From Bacteroidales bacterium (GTDB lineage Bacteria; Bacteroidota; Bacteroidia; Bacteroidales; UBA932): 64,000 bases of DNA. Location of the stretch: NCBI GenBank assembly GCA_017459075.1, contig JAFUDQ010000011.1:89473-153472 (forward strand), given 5' to 3'. Below, piece after piece: positions 25,648 through 34,954 of this stretch (its first letter is position 1; every line of letters begins with the position of its first letter). Below the pieces are notes generated by a model. The model was given only the letters and a program-made list of their open reading frames with translations, had not been told where the DNA came from and did no database searches. The position numbers and the translations under genes were made by a program.

Positions 25648-27653
25648 GAAGGACGATAGCTGTTATTTTTTCGCTGGTTTTGCTGGTGGGCGGGGCTACC
25701 GCGCAGGTTTTTAACAGGGAGCCGCTGGAGGCCACGCTGTATGCGGGGATGCCCCTCGGCTCCGTGAGAGCCGAGGGCTGGCTGCGGGAGCAGCTCAGCC
25801 GTCAGGCCGCTGGCCTGACAGGGCATCTGGACGAGGTATACCCTGCTGTAATGGGGCCGTCCAACGCATGGCTTGGCGGCGATGGCGACGCCTGGGAGCG
25901 CGGCCCTTACTGGATTGACGGACTGCTCCCCCTGGCCTATATCCTTAACGATAAATCCCTGATAGACAAGGCTTTGCCCTGGGTGGAGAGCATACTTGGT
26001 TCCCAGCAGGAGGACGGCTACATCGGCCCTGCAACAGATCATCCCTTTGTATATGGGCTTCAGCGCGGAGGGTCGCATGACTGGTGGCCCAAAATGGTGG
26101 CCCTTAAAATATTGCAGCAGTATTATTCTGCCACAGGGGACGAGAGGGTGATTCAATGCCTTAAGGGTTATTTCCGCTATCAGGCGGAGCATCTTGAAAA
26201 GACTCCCCTTAATAAATGGAGCGATTGGGGACAGTGGCGCGGGGCTGATAACCTCAACGTTGTCTACTGGCTTTACAACATTACGGGTGAGGAGTGGCTG
26301 CTTGACCTTGGAAAGCTTATTCATTCACAGACGACTGACTGGACTTCCCTCTTTCTTGACGGGAGCATTTTCTACAATCAGGGCAGCGTTCACTGCGTGA
26401 ATCTGGGACAGGGTTTCAAGGCTCCGTCCGTTTGGTGGCAGTATTCGCATGACTCCAGGGACCTTGAGGCTCCACATCAGGCCGTCAAGACCATTCGCCA
26501 TACCGTGGGCTTCCCTACCGGTCTTTGGGCCGGAGATGAGATGCTGCATTTTGGCCTTCCTACCCGTGGCAGCGAGCTTTGTACCGCTGTGGAAATGATG
26601 TATTCCCTTGAGGAGATGCTTCGCATTACCGGCGACATTCGTTGGGCTGATTATCTTGAGCGCGTGGCTTACAACGCCCTTCCTTCCCAGATTAATGACG
26701 ATTTTACCGGGAAGCAGTATTATCAGCAGGTTAATCAGGTGTCCTGCGACCTTTCGTGGAGGACTTTTTCTACTCCCCATGACGATACCGATGTGTTGTT
26801 CGGCACGTTGAACGGCTATCCTTGCTGCCTTTCGAATATGCATCAGGGCTGGCCTAAATTCACTGCCAACCTTTGGTATGCGAGTTCCGATGGCGGCCTG
26901 GCGGCTCTTGTGTACGCTCCTTCTTCCGTTACGGCGAAGGTTGCCGGGGGCATAGAGGTAAACATCACTGAATCAACTGATTATCCTTTCAGGGATAAGG
27001 TTAATTTCACCATCGGCTTTACTTCAAAGAAGGTGAAGAAGGCAGCGTTCCCTCTCAGGCTTCGCGTGCCGCAGTGGTGTAATTCGGCTTCGGTTTCCAT
27101 AAACGGGGAGGCCGTAGAGGCCAGTGCCCATGATGGCGTTATTTTCCTGTCCCGTGAGTGGAAAAGGGGTGACCGTGTTTGCCTGACTCTTCCTATGGAG
27201 GTTCGGACGGAGGAGTGGTTTGACAAGGCCTGGAGCGTTGTACGCGGGCCTCTTGTATATGCCTTGGAAATGGAGGAGACCTGGTCTTGGAAGCCTTTTG
27301 AGGGGGCTCATCGTCACTTTGGCGATGGTGCCTGGGAGATTTCTTCTTCCACTCCTTGGAATTACTGCCTTATGAGGGATAGTTTTTCTGCTGAGGACTG
27401 CATTGTGACTGAGCGTGCCGATGGTTTCCCGGATTATCCATGGAATGTTCAGAGTGCGCCTATTGGCATTACTGTTCCGGCGAGGACTCTGCCTCACTGG
27501 AAGGTGGTTGACAGCGTAGCTTTCTGGACAGAGGATGGCGATGACAGTGGGGAGCCCTGCGAAATCAGGCTAATTCCTTACGGCTGCACCACGCTCCGTA
27601 TTGCCGCCTTCCCCACCCGCATCGTCCCCTGGGACCTTCCCTTCCGCAAATAA
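25644..27653 (+). CDS. GH127-type (DUF1680) beta-L-arabinofuranosidase-like enzyme
   Basis: 669 residues with a cleavable signal peptide (LLVGGATAQ). The catalytic alpha/alpha barrel carries the family's zinc-thiol site: Glu311 and Cys313 in SELCTAVEMM, and Cys394-Cys395 in GYPCCLSNMHQGWPKF. The arrangement and spacing match the characterised family members, in which one of the paired cysteines acts as nucleophile. WERGPYWIDGLLPLAYILND and YNQGSVHCVNLGQG are typical of DUF1680. The C-terminus holds two beta domains. It probably removes beta-L-arabinofuranose or a related furanose; GH146 is a close alternative family. It is the last gene of the plus-strand unit, and no terminator is visible after it. 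Confidence 0.88.
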   Translation: MRRTIAVIFSLVLLVGGATAQVFNREPLEATLYAGMPLGSVRAEGWLREQLSRQAAGLTGHLDEVYPAVMGPSNAWLGGDGDAWERGPYWIDGLLPLAYILNDKSLIDKALPWVESILGSQQEDGYIGPATDHPFVYGLQRGGSHDWWPKMVALKILQQYYSATGDERVIQCLKGYFRYQAEHLEKTPLNKWSDWGQWRGADNLNVVYWLYNITGEEWLLDLGKLIHSQTTDWTSLFLDGSIFYNQGSVHCVNLGQGFKAPSVWWQYSHDSRDLEAPHQAVKTIRHTVGFPTGLWAGDEMLHFGLPTRGSELCTAVEMMYSLEEMLRITGDIRWADYLERVAYNALPSQINDDFTGKQYYQQVNQVSCDLSWRTFSTPHDDTDVLFGTLNGYPCCLSNMHQGWPKFTANLWYASSDGGLAALVYAPSSVTAKVAGGIEVNITESTDYPFRDKVNFTIGFTSKKVKKAAFPLRLRVPQWCNSASVSINGEAVEASAHDGVIFLSREWKRGDRVCLTLPMEVRTEEWFDKAWSVVRGPLVYALEMEETWSWKPFEGAHRHFGDGAWEISSSTPWNYCLMRDSFSAEDCIVTERADGFPDYPWNVQSAPIGITVPARTLPHWKVVDSVAFWTEDGDDSGEPCEIRLIPYGCTTLRIAAFPTRIVPWDLPFRK

Positions 27654-27841
27654 GCGCCTATTCCACTGCTATAGCTTCTCATGGCCAACGCACCGCTTTT
27701 CTTGTTATTCAGAGCGGAGCATTCGTGCCACTTCGGCTTTGGCTTTCTGGAACTGGAAACATCGGCCTCAGACAAATATGGCTCAATATTGCCGTCCTAT
27801 GCAAGGATGTTACATTAAAGAGTAAAAAAACTTAAAAAAAA
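27654..27841. other. Spacer without recognised gene
   Basis: About 190 bases between GH127 and the tRNA promoter. Two short open frames here have no start context or recognisable protein and overlap the end of GH127. I see no hairpin followed by a T-run, so the place where the GH127 transcript ends is not evident. Confidence 0.5.
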
Positions 27842-27872
27842 TTTGCAGGTTACGAAAAATGCCGTATCTTTG
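27842..27872 (+). promoter_or_regulatory. Promoter of tRNA-Gly
   Basis: TTTG (27842-27845), 19 nt, then TATCTTTG (27865-27872): an exact match to the Bacteroidota consensus. It would start a transcript about 50 nt before the mature tRNA. Confidence 0.75.
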
Positions 27873-27927
27873 CAATCCGGTTTCACCAAATGCGGGATGT
27901 CGCGCACCAAACGCGCATTTACATACT

Positions 27928-28000
<73 letters not shown>

Positions 28001-28007
28001 CAAAAAA

Positions 28008-28030
28008 ATGACAGCCCGCAAGGCTGTCAT
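28008..28030. terminator. Bidirectional terminator between tRNA-Gly and the C69 peptidase gene
   Basis: ATGACAGCC (28008-28016) pairs perfectly with GGCTGTCAT (28022-28030) around a 5-nt loop. A T-run follows on the plus strand and an A-run precedes it, so it can stop transcripts arriving from either side. Confidence 0.8.
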
Positions 28031-28037
28031 TTTTCTT

Positions 28038-29852
28038 TTATTCGGTTTTCAGTTCTTTGACTTCAAGGATTTCTCCGTTCTGAGTGGCGACGGCTGCCTT
28101 CCAGGTTTCATTGTAGCCGCCGTACTGGATTTTTGCCGGAATGGTCTCCGTGTACTCGTTGTGAACGAATGAGCCGTCCTCGTTCTGGGACTTGATGTTG
28201 CCGTCAATAAACTTCACCAAAAGCAGCTCCTCCATGGTTTTCCACGCCGCGAACTGGTTCTGGGCCGTTTCAACTGAATACTTTGTGAGATACTTCTTGA
28301 CTGCCGCAAAAGCCTCCCCAGTATCCCGCTTGGGGTCGTAAGAAGTACCCTTCTTGCCAGCCTTCTCGCTCTGCTTGTCGGCTATCGCCGTGTACATTTC
28401 AAGAGCCGCCATGTCAATCTTACCAAGCCCGGCAATCTGGTCATTCTCAAATTTATCCAGACGCTCACGGACAAACGGAGCCATCCTGTCATACATCTTA
28501 TAGCAGGCATTGGAAACGCGGTTATTCAGCCAGAAAGAAGACGTAGCCGAATACTTCAGCATATTGCCATTACCCTCACGGAAGCACTCCGGAACCTCGT
28601 TCGTATTAGTGTAAATAGGTGTAAGGTAAGAAGTTGCAGCATCATCGGTGCCGAACCAAATAACTCCGCCAATAAGGTCGGGAAGTGAAGGACGGGTCTG
28701 CCCTACGAACCAGAAGCCGGTCTGCTGGGTCGCAATCGCCCTCTCATTAACGTAAGTTTTGCCATCGTACTCAAACTCCATCGGCCTCCACCTGTAAGGA
28801 AGGGCGTTTCCGCCGGCACCGATGTCGGTTGTCATATCTATCGGCGTACCCTCATAATGATCCCTCATGGCATCGGCTACATCTTTGACTGTCAGCTTCT
28901 TGGAAGGAGCGATGCACAAAGGCATACGGTTTTTTGGATTGCTGCCAAAGGCATAGTCAAAATAGGAATAGGCATCCTTAGTTACCATGCGGCCTGTCTC
29001 ATCCTCAAAGGTGAACCATCCGTTGCTAAGGATATTGAAAGCACTCCAGACACGGGCCTCGCAGGCACGCAGGGCACCGAAATCAAGGGGAGCATAAGCA
29101 TCGCAGAAGCTGAACTCCTCGTCCTCGCCTTCAAAATAACCCTTCTTGCGGGCGAAAGAAATCACATCCTTTGAATAAATGCAATTCTCCGGGTCGTTGA
29201 GGGCGAAGGTCGATATCCTTGACTGATTGGCATGGCTTGAGATATATCCGTCCGGAATCCTTACTGCTACCCATACGATGCCTTTGTTTATATTGCGGCC
29301 GTTCCTGAGATTTGTTCCTTTGCCGATGATTTCAAGAATCCAGGCTTCATCTTTGTCGGCAATAGAGAAAGACTCGCCGCTGGAATAATAACCGTATGTG
29401 TTTGCAAGGCTTGTGATGCATTCTATGGCCTCGCGGGCGGTGCGGCAGCGCTCAAGTGCGATGTAAATGAGCGAACCGTAGTCAATGCCGCCCTTCTTGT
29501 CATGGAGTTCTGCACGCCCGCCGAAAGTGGTCTCTGCGATGATGAGCTGATGCTCATTCATATTGCCGACTCTCTTGTAGGTATGGGCAATCTGGTCAAT
29601 CTCTCCGAGGAAGCGTCCCGAGTCCCAGTCCACGATAGCCCTCATGCTGCCGGGCTTCCAGTCCTTTGCATCCTGGAAATACAATTCTCCGTATAAAGCG
29701 TGCGAATCTGCCGCATAAGAAATCATGAACGACCCGTCTGCGCTTGCGCCCTTCGTGACGATGATATTCGTGCAAGCGTCTGATGTCCAGGTATTTGCAG
29801 ACAACATCATTGCTCCTGCCACCATGATTCCAATTATAGTTTTTACCTTCAT
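28038..29852 (-). CDS. C69-family dipeptidase (secreted)
   Basis: 604 residues from the ATG at 29852. The frame is open further upstream to 30089, but the extra 79 codons lack a signal sequence and run through the promoter region, so the start before MKVKTIIGIMVAGAMM is preferred. The signal peptide is followed by Cys27 (SDACTNIIVTKGAS), which would become the N-terminal nucleophile of this Ntn-hydrolase family. EAWILEIIGKGTN, ANQSRIS and GGVIWFGTDDAATS are typical of peptidase C69. It probably cleaves dipeptides in the periplasm. Monocistronic, ending at the shared terminator at 28008-28030. Confidence 0.9.
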   Translation of the reverse strand: MKVKTIIGIMVAGAMMLSANTWTSDACTNIIVTKGASADGSFMISYAADSHALYGELYFQDAKDWKPGSMRAIVDWDSGRFLGEIDQIAHTYKRVGNMNEHQLIIAETTFGGRAELHDKKGGIDYGSLIYIALERCRTAREAIECITSLANTYGYYSSGESFSIADKDEAWILEIIGKGTNLRNGRNINKGIVWVAVRIPDGYISSHANQSRISTFALNDPENCIYSKDVISFARKKGYFEGEDEEFSFCDAYAPLDFGALRACEARVWSAFNILSNGWFTFEDETGRMVTKDAYSYFDYAFGSNPKNRMPLCIAPSKKLTVKDVADAMRDHYEGTPIDMTTDIGAGGNALPYRWRPMEFEYDGKTYVNERAIATQQTGFWFVGQTRPSLPDLIGGVIWFGTDDAATSYLTPIYTNTNEVPECFREGNGNMLKYSATSSFWLNNRVSNACYKMYDRMAPFVRERLDKFENDQIAGLGKIDMAALEMYTAIADKQSEKAGKKGTSYDPKRDTGEAFAAVKKYLTKYSVETAQNQFAAWKTMEELLLVKFIDGNIKSQNEDGSFVHNEYTETIPAKIQYGGYNETWKAAVATQNGEILEVKELKTE

Positions 29853-29853
29853 T

Positions 29854-29884
29854 TTTGAAATGTTTATGTATTTTTCTAAATTTG
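29854..29884 (+). promoter_or_regulatory. Promoter of the small secreted protein / pheS unit
   Basis: TTTG (29854-29857), 19 nt, TAAATTTG (29877-29884): a full consensus match. Transcription would start near 29891, about 60 nt before the ATG at 29950. Confidence 0.7.
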
Positions 29885-29924
29885 TAGTCCGATTGTTCCG
29901 GTTTTCCGGGCCGATGTGGATTTG

Positions 29925-29955
29925 CAAAGCTATAAAAAATTGTGCTAAAATGAAA
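29925..29955 (-). promoter_or_regulatory. Promoter of the C69 dipeptidase gene
   Basis: On the minus strand TAGCTTTG (29925-29932) matches the -7 element, and TTTC (29952-29955) lies 19 nt upstream in place of TTTG. The -33 region overlaps the start codon of the divergent gene at 29950. Confidence 0.55.
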
Positions 29956-30390
29956 AAGGTTCTGATATCTGCTACTGTTTGTTTGGCATTATTTGCCGCA
30001 TTTTCTGTGTCTTCAGTGGCACAGAATCCGGAAAAGCAACCCACTCCGGAAGAGATGGCATCGGCCGAAACCGAACGCCTGGAGCGCATCCTGAAGCTTG
30101 AGGACTGGCAGGTGTTTTATGTAGATTCCACCTTGCAGCATGACTATGCCGCCCTTGAAGCGGAAATGAAGAGCATGCAGGAGGGAAAAGTTGGAAACGT
30201 CGATTTGTATTATGAGGTCAGCGACAAGTGGATGGATCAGATTGACAATTCCTTCAAGAAATGGTTCACACCTGAGCAATGGCAGAAGTACCTTAAGAAA
30301 GCCGGTGCAGGAAAAGCTCAAAAGGCTCGCGAAAAACGCCGTGCAAAGGCAGCCAAGGCCACAATGGACCTGTCGGCTACCACAAAATAA
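29950..30390 (+). CDS. Small secreted helical protein of unknown function
   Basis: 146 residues from the ATG at 29950; a longer open frame begins at 29725 but runs antisense through the C69 gene and its promoter, so the later start is chosen. A signal peptide ends at about residue 24 (SSVAQ). The mature part is helical and charged: an acidic first half (PTPEEMASAETERLERILK), a central segment with Trp and Tyr (DWQVFYVDSTLQHDYAALE, FKKWFTPEQWQKYLKK), and a very Lys/Arg/Ala-rich tail. No domain is recognised. It lies 26 nt before pheS and probably shares its transcript. Real gene because it has a good promoter, a signal peptide and a clean frame. Confidence 0.75.
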   Translation: MKKVLISATVCLALFAAFSVSSVAQNPEKQPTPEEMASAETERLERILKLEDWQVFYVDSTLQHDYAALEAEMKSMQEGKVGNVDLYYEVSDKWMDQIDNSFKKWFTPEQWQKYLKKAGAGKAQKAREKRRAKAAKATMDLSATTK

Positions 30391-30416
30391 TTTGAACAAA
30401 AAGAATAAGAAAAAAT

Positions 30417-31445
30417 ATGAAAGAGCGGATTGAAAAGATTGCTGAAGAGCTGAAGACCCTTCAGTGCAAGACAGAAAAGGAAGTAGAAGAGGCAAGGGTT
30501 CGCCTTCTTGGCAAAAAGGGTGAAATTACAGCCCTTTTCGATGAGTTCCGCACCATCGCTCCGGAACTGAAGAGAGAATTCGGCCAGAAACTCAATGTCC
30601 TGAAAAAGGATGCGGCTGCGAAAATCGAAGAGCTTAAAGCCTCCGCATCGGCTTCAGGAAGCGCCTCTGGCAGCAGCGAGGATGTTACAATGCCGGGAGA
30701 GCCGCATACGCTTGGCTCCCGCCACCCTGTTTCAATCGCCAGGGAGCAGATAGTCAACATCTTCCGTAAATTCGGTTACGATGTCGCAGAGGGCCCGGAG
30801 ATTGAGGATGATTACCATGTATTTGAGGCTCTGAATTTCCCTCCAAACCATCCGGCAAGGGATATGCAGGATACCTTCTTCGTTTCCAACGGACACCTGA
30901 ATCCGCTGCTCCTCCGCACCCACACTTCAAGTGTTCAGGTACGTACGATGGAGAAGAGCCAGCTGCCTATTCGCGTAATCTGCCCTGGCCGCGTTTTCCG
31001 CAATGAGGCAATTTCCGCCCGCGCACACTGCATTTTCCACCAGGTTGAGGGTCTTTACATCGATGAGAACGTGACTTTCGCAGACCTCAAACAGGCGATT
31101 CTGCTTTTTGCACGCGAGATGTTCGGCCCTGATACCCAGATTCGTATGAGGCCGTCTTACTTCCCGTTCACAGAGCCGTCGGCAGAGGTCGATGTCAGCT
31201 GCAATATCTGCCATGGAAAAGGCTGCAATATCTGCAAGGGTACCGGCTGGCTTGAGATTCTTGGCTGCGGTATGGTAGACCCTAACGTGCTGGAGGCTTC
31301 AGGAATAGACTCCAAGAAGTACAGCGGTTTTGCCTTCGGAATGGGTGTAGAGCGTATTGCCATGCTAAAGTGGCAGGTAAATGACCTCCGCCATTACTTT
31401 GAGAACGACATGCGTTTCCTCCGCGAGTTCTCCACCACGGTATAA
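30417..31445 (+). CDS. pheS: Phenylalanine-tRNA ligase alpha subunit
   Basis: 342 residues. Residues 1-90 form the N-terminal coiled coil that binds tRNA, followed by a short Ser/Ala linker. The class II catalytic core contains GPEIEDDYHVFEALN, RTHTSSVQVRTM (motif 2 region) and the motif 3 segment FGMGVERIAML. It makes the (alpha-beta)2 enzyme with PheT; pheT is not next to it, as is common in Bacteroidota. Normal length. The gene is followed by the hairpin at 31508-31542. Confidence 0.97.
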   Translation: MKERIEKIAEELKTLQCKTEKEVEEARVRLLGKKGEITALFDEFRTIAPELKREFGQKLNVLKKDAAAKIEELKASASASGSASGSSEDVTMPGEPHTLGSRHPVSIAREQIVNIFRKFGYDVAEGPEIEDDYHVFEALNFPPNHPARDMQDTFFVSNGHLNPLLLRTHTSSVQVRTMEKSQLPIRVICPGRVFRNEAISARAHCIFHQVEGLYIDENVTFADLKQAILLFAREMFGPDTQIRMRPSYFPFTEPSAEVDVSCNICHGKGCNICKGTGWLEILGCGMVDPNVLEASGIDSKKYSGFAFGMGVERIAMLKWQVNDLRHYFENDMRFLREFSTTV

Positions 31446-31507
31446 AACCAGCAGGAGAAAGCCCGGAATGGCCGGAATATGGGCGTTAGGGGTGTTTTGA
31501 GATGGGT

Positions 31508-31542
31508 ATAAAGCCCGCAGTGACTGAAACTGCGGGCTTTAT
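31508..31542. terminator. Hairpin terminator between pheS and hppA
   Basis: ATAAAGCCCGCAGT (31508-31521) pairs without mismatch with ACTGCGGGCTTTAT (31529-31542) across a 7-nt loop. It lies between convergent genes. The T-run after the stem is short, so it is a moderate terminator for both. Confidence 0.65.
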
Positions 31543-31622
31543 CTTGGTCTCCAGAGGGGCTTAAAGCCCATGAAACGCCATTTCCGTGCTTTTAGACTTG
31601 GTGAAAATCTTTACCTCGTTTA

Positions 31623-33812
31623 TTAGCAGTGAATCAGGACGGTGAGTCCGGCCATCACGATGGAAACCATGCTCATAAGCTTGATGAGGATGTTCAGGGA
31701 CGGGCCGCTGGTATCCTTGAAGGGGTCACCCACGGTATCGCCCACAATGGTAGCCTTGTGGCATTCAGAATTCTTACCACCAAAGTTACCCTCCTCTACA
31801 TACTTCTTGGCATTATCCCAGGCGCCGCCGGAATTAGCCAGGAAAATAGCCAGGACAAAGCCAGCACCCAATCCACCGGCCAGAAGGCCAACAACACCAG
31901 CAGGGCCAAGAATGATACCCACAAGAACAGGAGCAATAATGGCAAGCACAGAAGGCAGAATCATCTCATGCTGGGCGGCCTTTGTAGAAATACGCACGCA
32001 GGACGTGTAGTCCGGACGCTGTTTTCCCTCAAGGATACCCGCAATCTCACGGAACTGGCGGCGAACCTCAAGAACCATCTTCTGGGCAGCACGCCCCACA
32101 GAATTCATCGTCATACCGCAGAAAAGGAAAGCCATCATCGAACCAATGAAAACACCAACCAGAACCACGGGATTCATAAGGGTAATGTTGAATTTCTCAA
32201 CAATCTCAGGAATGCTTGCATGGGACAACTGAACGAACTGGTCTGCCAGCTCCCCTCCCTTCTCTGCAAGATGACCGAAGCCAATCTTGATTTCCTCTAT
32301 ATAAGAAGCAAGCAGGGCAAGAGCCGTAAGCGCGGCGGAACCAATAGCAAAACCTTTTCCGGTAGCTGCAGTAGTATTTCCAAGAGCGTCAAGGACATCG
32401 GTCTTCTCACGCACCGAAGGGTCAAGTTCGCTCATCTGGGCATTACCCCCGGCATTATCGGCAATAGGGCCGTAAGCATCGGTAGCAAGGGTGATACCAA
32501 GGGTTGAAAGCATACCCACAGCTGCTATGGAAATACCATACAGGCCGCTGCTTAAAACATCGGTGCTGAAAGAGAACCCTGTTGCAAAGCCGAAGGAAAG
32601 GATAATGGCAACGGCAATCGTTATAACCGGAATGGCCGTGGATATCATTCCAAGGCCCACGCCGCCGATGATAACGGTTGCAGAACCGGTCTTCGCACTC
32701 TCTGCCAGCTTCCTGGTAGGCTTGTATGAATGGGATGTATAATATTCTGTTACTTTGCCGATGATAACACCTGCCAGCAGACCTGAAAGCACGGAGAGGC
32801 TCATCTGCCACCAGTTTTCAAAGCCCACGAGATAGAAGATTCCGAAGGTTGCGATGCCGATAAGCACAGCGCTGAGGTTGGTTCCGATGCTGAGGGATTT
32901 GAGCAGCTTCTGGAGCGATGCACCTTCGTTCGTGCGGACTGCATAAATGCCGATGATGGAGAATACGACACCAAGGGCGGCAATAATCATCGGCGCAAGA
33001 ATAGCCTTCATCTGCATGGCAGTATCGCCAAAGAAGGCAGATGCACCAAGAGCCATTGTGGCAAGGATGGAACCGCAGTAGCTTTCATAAAGGTCTGCAC
33101 CCATACCGGCAACATCGCCAACATTGTCACCAACATTATCGGCGATGGTGGCAGGATTGCGGGGATCGTCCTCAGGAATATCCTGTTCCACCTTTCCGAC
33201 GATGTCAGCACCGACATCGGCAGCCTTGGTATAAATACCGCCGCCAACGCGGGCGAAAAGGGCCTGTGTGGAAGCACCCATGCCGAAGGTAAGCATCGTC
33301 GTAGTAATGACCACGAGCTTGTGGCTGGTATCGGCATCCTTGACAAAGAAATCAAGGGCCTTCCACCATATGGAGATGTCCAGAAGTCCGAGGCCGACAA
33401 CGGTAAGACCCATGACGGCACCGCTCCTGAAGGCGATTTTAAGACCGCTGTTGAGGCTTCTCATGGTTGCATTCGCCGTACGGGCCGATGCATAAGTGGC
33501 GGTTTTCATTCCCACGAAGCCGGCCAGTCCGGAGAAGAAACCTCCGGTAAGGAAGGCGAAGGGAACCCAGGTGTTCTGGATGCCGAAGCCGTAGGCCAGG
33601 ATGGCGAAAAATATCGCCAGAACAATAAAGACAACCACGACGACCCTGTACTGCTGGCGCAGGTAGGCCATGGCACCTTCACGCACATACTGTGCGATTT
33701 CCTTCATAGTAACCGTGCCCTCGCTTTCCTTCATCATCTGATGGAAAAAATACCAGGCAAAGAACAGGGCCAGGGCGGCCGCTGCCGGTACCAAATAGAA
33801 TAGATTGTCCAT
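31623..33812 (-). CDS. hppA: Membrane-bound ion-translocating pyrophosphatase, K+-dependent type
   Basis: 729 residues, about 16 membrane helices. The substrate-binding loop [20 protein letters not shown] and the following [12 protein letters not shown] are intact, as is the late loop [18 protein letters not shown]. It couples hydrolysis of pyrophosphate to export of Na+ and/or H+ across the inner membrane. The segment [10 protein letters not shown] has Ala where potassium-independent enzymes carry Lys, which points to the K+-dependent class. Members of this class in related bacteria often pump Na+, but the ion cannot be settled here. It faces pheS convergently and is divergent from the LacI gene. 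Confidence 0.95.
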   Translation of the reverse strand: MDNLFYLVPAAAALALFFAWYFFHQMMKESEGTVTMKEIAQYVREGAMAYLRQQYRVVVVVFIVLAIFFAILAYGFGIQNTWVPFAFLTGGFFSGLAGFVGMKTATYASARTANATMRSLNSGLKIAFRSGAVMGLTVVGLGLLDISIWWKALDFFVKDADTSHKLVVITTTMLTFGMGASTQALFARVGGGIYTKAADVGADIVGKVEQDIPEDDPRNPATIADNVGDNVGDVAGMGADLYESYCGSILATMALGASAFFGDTAMQMKAILAPMIIAALGVVFSIIGIYAVRTNEGASLQKLLKSLSIGTNLSAVLIGIATFGIFYLVGFENWWQMSLSVLSGLLAGVIIGKVTEYYTSHSYKPTRKLAESAKTGSATVIIGGVGLGMISTAIPVITIAVAIILSFGFATGFSFSTDVLSSGLYGISIAAVGMLSTLGITLATDAYGPIADNAGGNAQMSELDPSVREKTDVLDALGNTTAATGKGFAIGSAALTALALLASYIEEIKIGFGHLAEKGGELADQFVQLSHASIPEIVEKFNITLMNPVVLVGVFIGSMMAFLFCGMTMNSVGRAAQKMVLEVRRQFREIAGILEGKQRPDYTSCVRISTKAAQHEMILPSVLAIIAPVLVGIILGPAGVVGLLAGGLGAGFVLAIFLANSGGAWDNAKKYVEEGNFGGKNSECHKATIVGDTVGDPFKDTSGPSLNILIKLMSMVSIVMAGLTVLIHC

Positions 33813-33871
33813 ATAGAATTAGTGTTTGGTTATTGTATCGTTTTAATTGCAAGCACGAAATTAAGTATTAT

Positions 33872-33902
33872 TTTGACAAAAACCAAGAAATTGCTAACTT
33901 GC
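33872..33902 (+). promoter_or_regulatory. Promoter of the LacI-nagB-GH95 unit
   Basis: TTTG (33872-33875), 19 nt, then TAACTTGC (33895-33902), which matches TAnnTTTG except for the last two bases. Start near 33909, with a leader of only about 14 nt. Spacing is ideal, the -7 element is weaker than consensus. Confidence 0.55.
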
Positions 33903-33922
33903 GGTGCTAAACATAAAGATGT

Positions 33923-34948
33923 ATGAAACGAATTACTATCCGTGATGTCGCAAGAGAGGCCAATGTGTCCGTGACCCTTGTTTCCTTCGTTATGAACGCC
34001 AAAAGAGACGCGAACGGGAATCTCAACTGCCCAGTTAACGCAGATACGGCAAAAAGAGTCCTGGAAGTTGCTACCAGGCTTGGTTACAAACGCAATTTCG
34101 CAGCAGCATCGCTAAGAAGCGGCCGCTCAAACACAATTGCAGTCATCCCCAATGATATCTCCAACAAGTTCTTCGCCGGAATATCCAGATATATAGAGGA
34201 CAAGGCGAAGGCTCTTGGTTACAATGTTCTGTTCTCCAGTTCGGAGGAAGATCCCAACCGCCTGTCCAACGTGCTTGACGCCGTTATGGCCCACAACGTG
34301 GACGGTATCATCGTAGCCCCCTGCGCCGGCGGTGATGAAATCATCGAGCGTACGCTTGACTACAAAGTGCCTATCGTCCTGCTGGACAGGGACATCGACT
34401 CCCTTGACGGTGTAGGAAAGGTGCTTCTGGATGACTGGGAGGCCGGTTATCTTGCAACCAGCGAGCTTTTGGAGAAAGGCTACAAGAAGGTAGAGATGAT
34501 TTCCTACTCTCTTGGAATCTCCAGCTTCGCAGAAAGGGAGTCCGGTTACATCGGCGCCATGGCAGACCGTTCCCTCAAGACAAAGGCCAAGATTCACCAC
34601 ACGACTTACGCAAAGGCCGCAACAGACGTAGAGAACATTATCCTTAACGGTATCGAGCGTGGAGTTGAGGCATTCTTCATGCCTTCATACTCCCTCTCTG
34701 CCCAGGTTCTTGCCGTCCTTAAGAAGCACAACCTTCGCACTCCTGAGGATGTAGCCCTTGTTTGCTTTGACGAAAGTGATGTGTACAGCCTCTTCAGCAA
34801 CACGATTACCCATATTGTCCAGCCCCTGAAGATTCTTGGAGAAAAGTCTGTAGAGGTGCTTGTTGAAATGATTGAGGGCAAGGCCCCCGAAAAGATCGTC
34901 CTCTCTCCCGAACTTATCAGGGGAGGTTCTTCCGAATATAATAAATAG
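33923..34948 (+). CDS. LacI-family transcriptional regulator
   Basis: 341 residues. The N-terminal helix-turn-helix is the classical LacI form (ITIRDVAREANVSVTLVSFVMN, of which VAREANVS is the first helix-turn region), followed by the hinge YKRNFAAASLRSGRSNTI. From residue 62 the periplasmic-binding-protein-like domain binds an effector sugar. It heads a five-gene unit with a metallopeptidase, NagB-like proteins and a fucosidase, so it may sense an amino-sugar phosphate or fucose. The next gene begins 6 nt after it. The usual 10-residue insertion after the recognition helix (AKRDANGNLNCPVNADTAKR) is a lineage trait seen in several Bacteroidota LacI proteins. Confidence 0.92.
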   Translation: MKRITIRDVAREANVSVTLVSFVMNAKRDANGNLNCPVNADTAKRVLEVATRLGYKRNFAAASLRSGRSNTIAVIPNDISNKFFAGISRYIEDKAKALGYNVLFSSSEEDPNRLSNVLDAVMAHNVDGIIVAPCAGGDEIIERTLDYKVPIVLLDRDIDSLDGVGKVLLDDWEAGYLATSELLEKGYKKVEMISYSLGISSFAERESGYIGAMADRSLKTKAKIHHTTYAKAATDVENIILNGIERGVEAFFMPSYSLSAQVLAVLKKHNLRTPEDVALVCFDESDVYSLFSNTITHIVQPLKILGEKSVEVLVEMIEGKAPEKIVLSPELIRGGSSEYNK

Positions 34949-34954
34949 CAGGAT

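Noticed and set aside
27578-27825. Two short frames between GH127 and tRNA-Gly
   Set aside because: They overlap the GH127 end, have no recognised domain and no promoter or start signal.
29725-29949. N-terminal extension of the small secreted protein
   Set aside because: It runs antisense through the C69 gene and upstream of the mapped promoter; the later start has a proper signal peptide.
29853-30089. N-terminal extension of the C69 dipeptidase
   Set aside because: It lacks a signal sequence, overlaps both promoters and the divergent gene, and would bury the real signal peptide.
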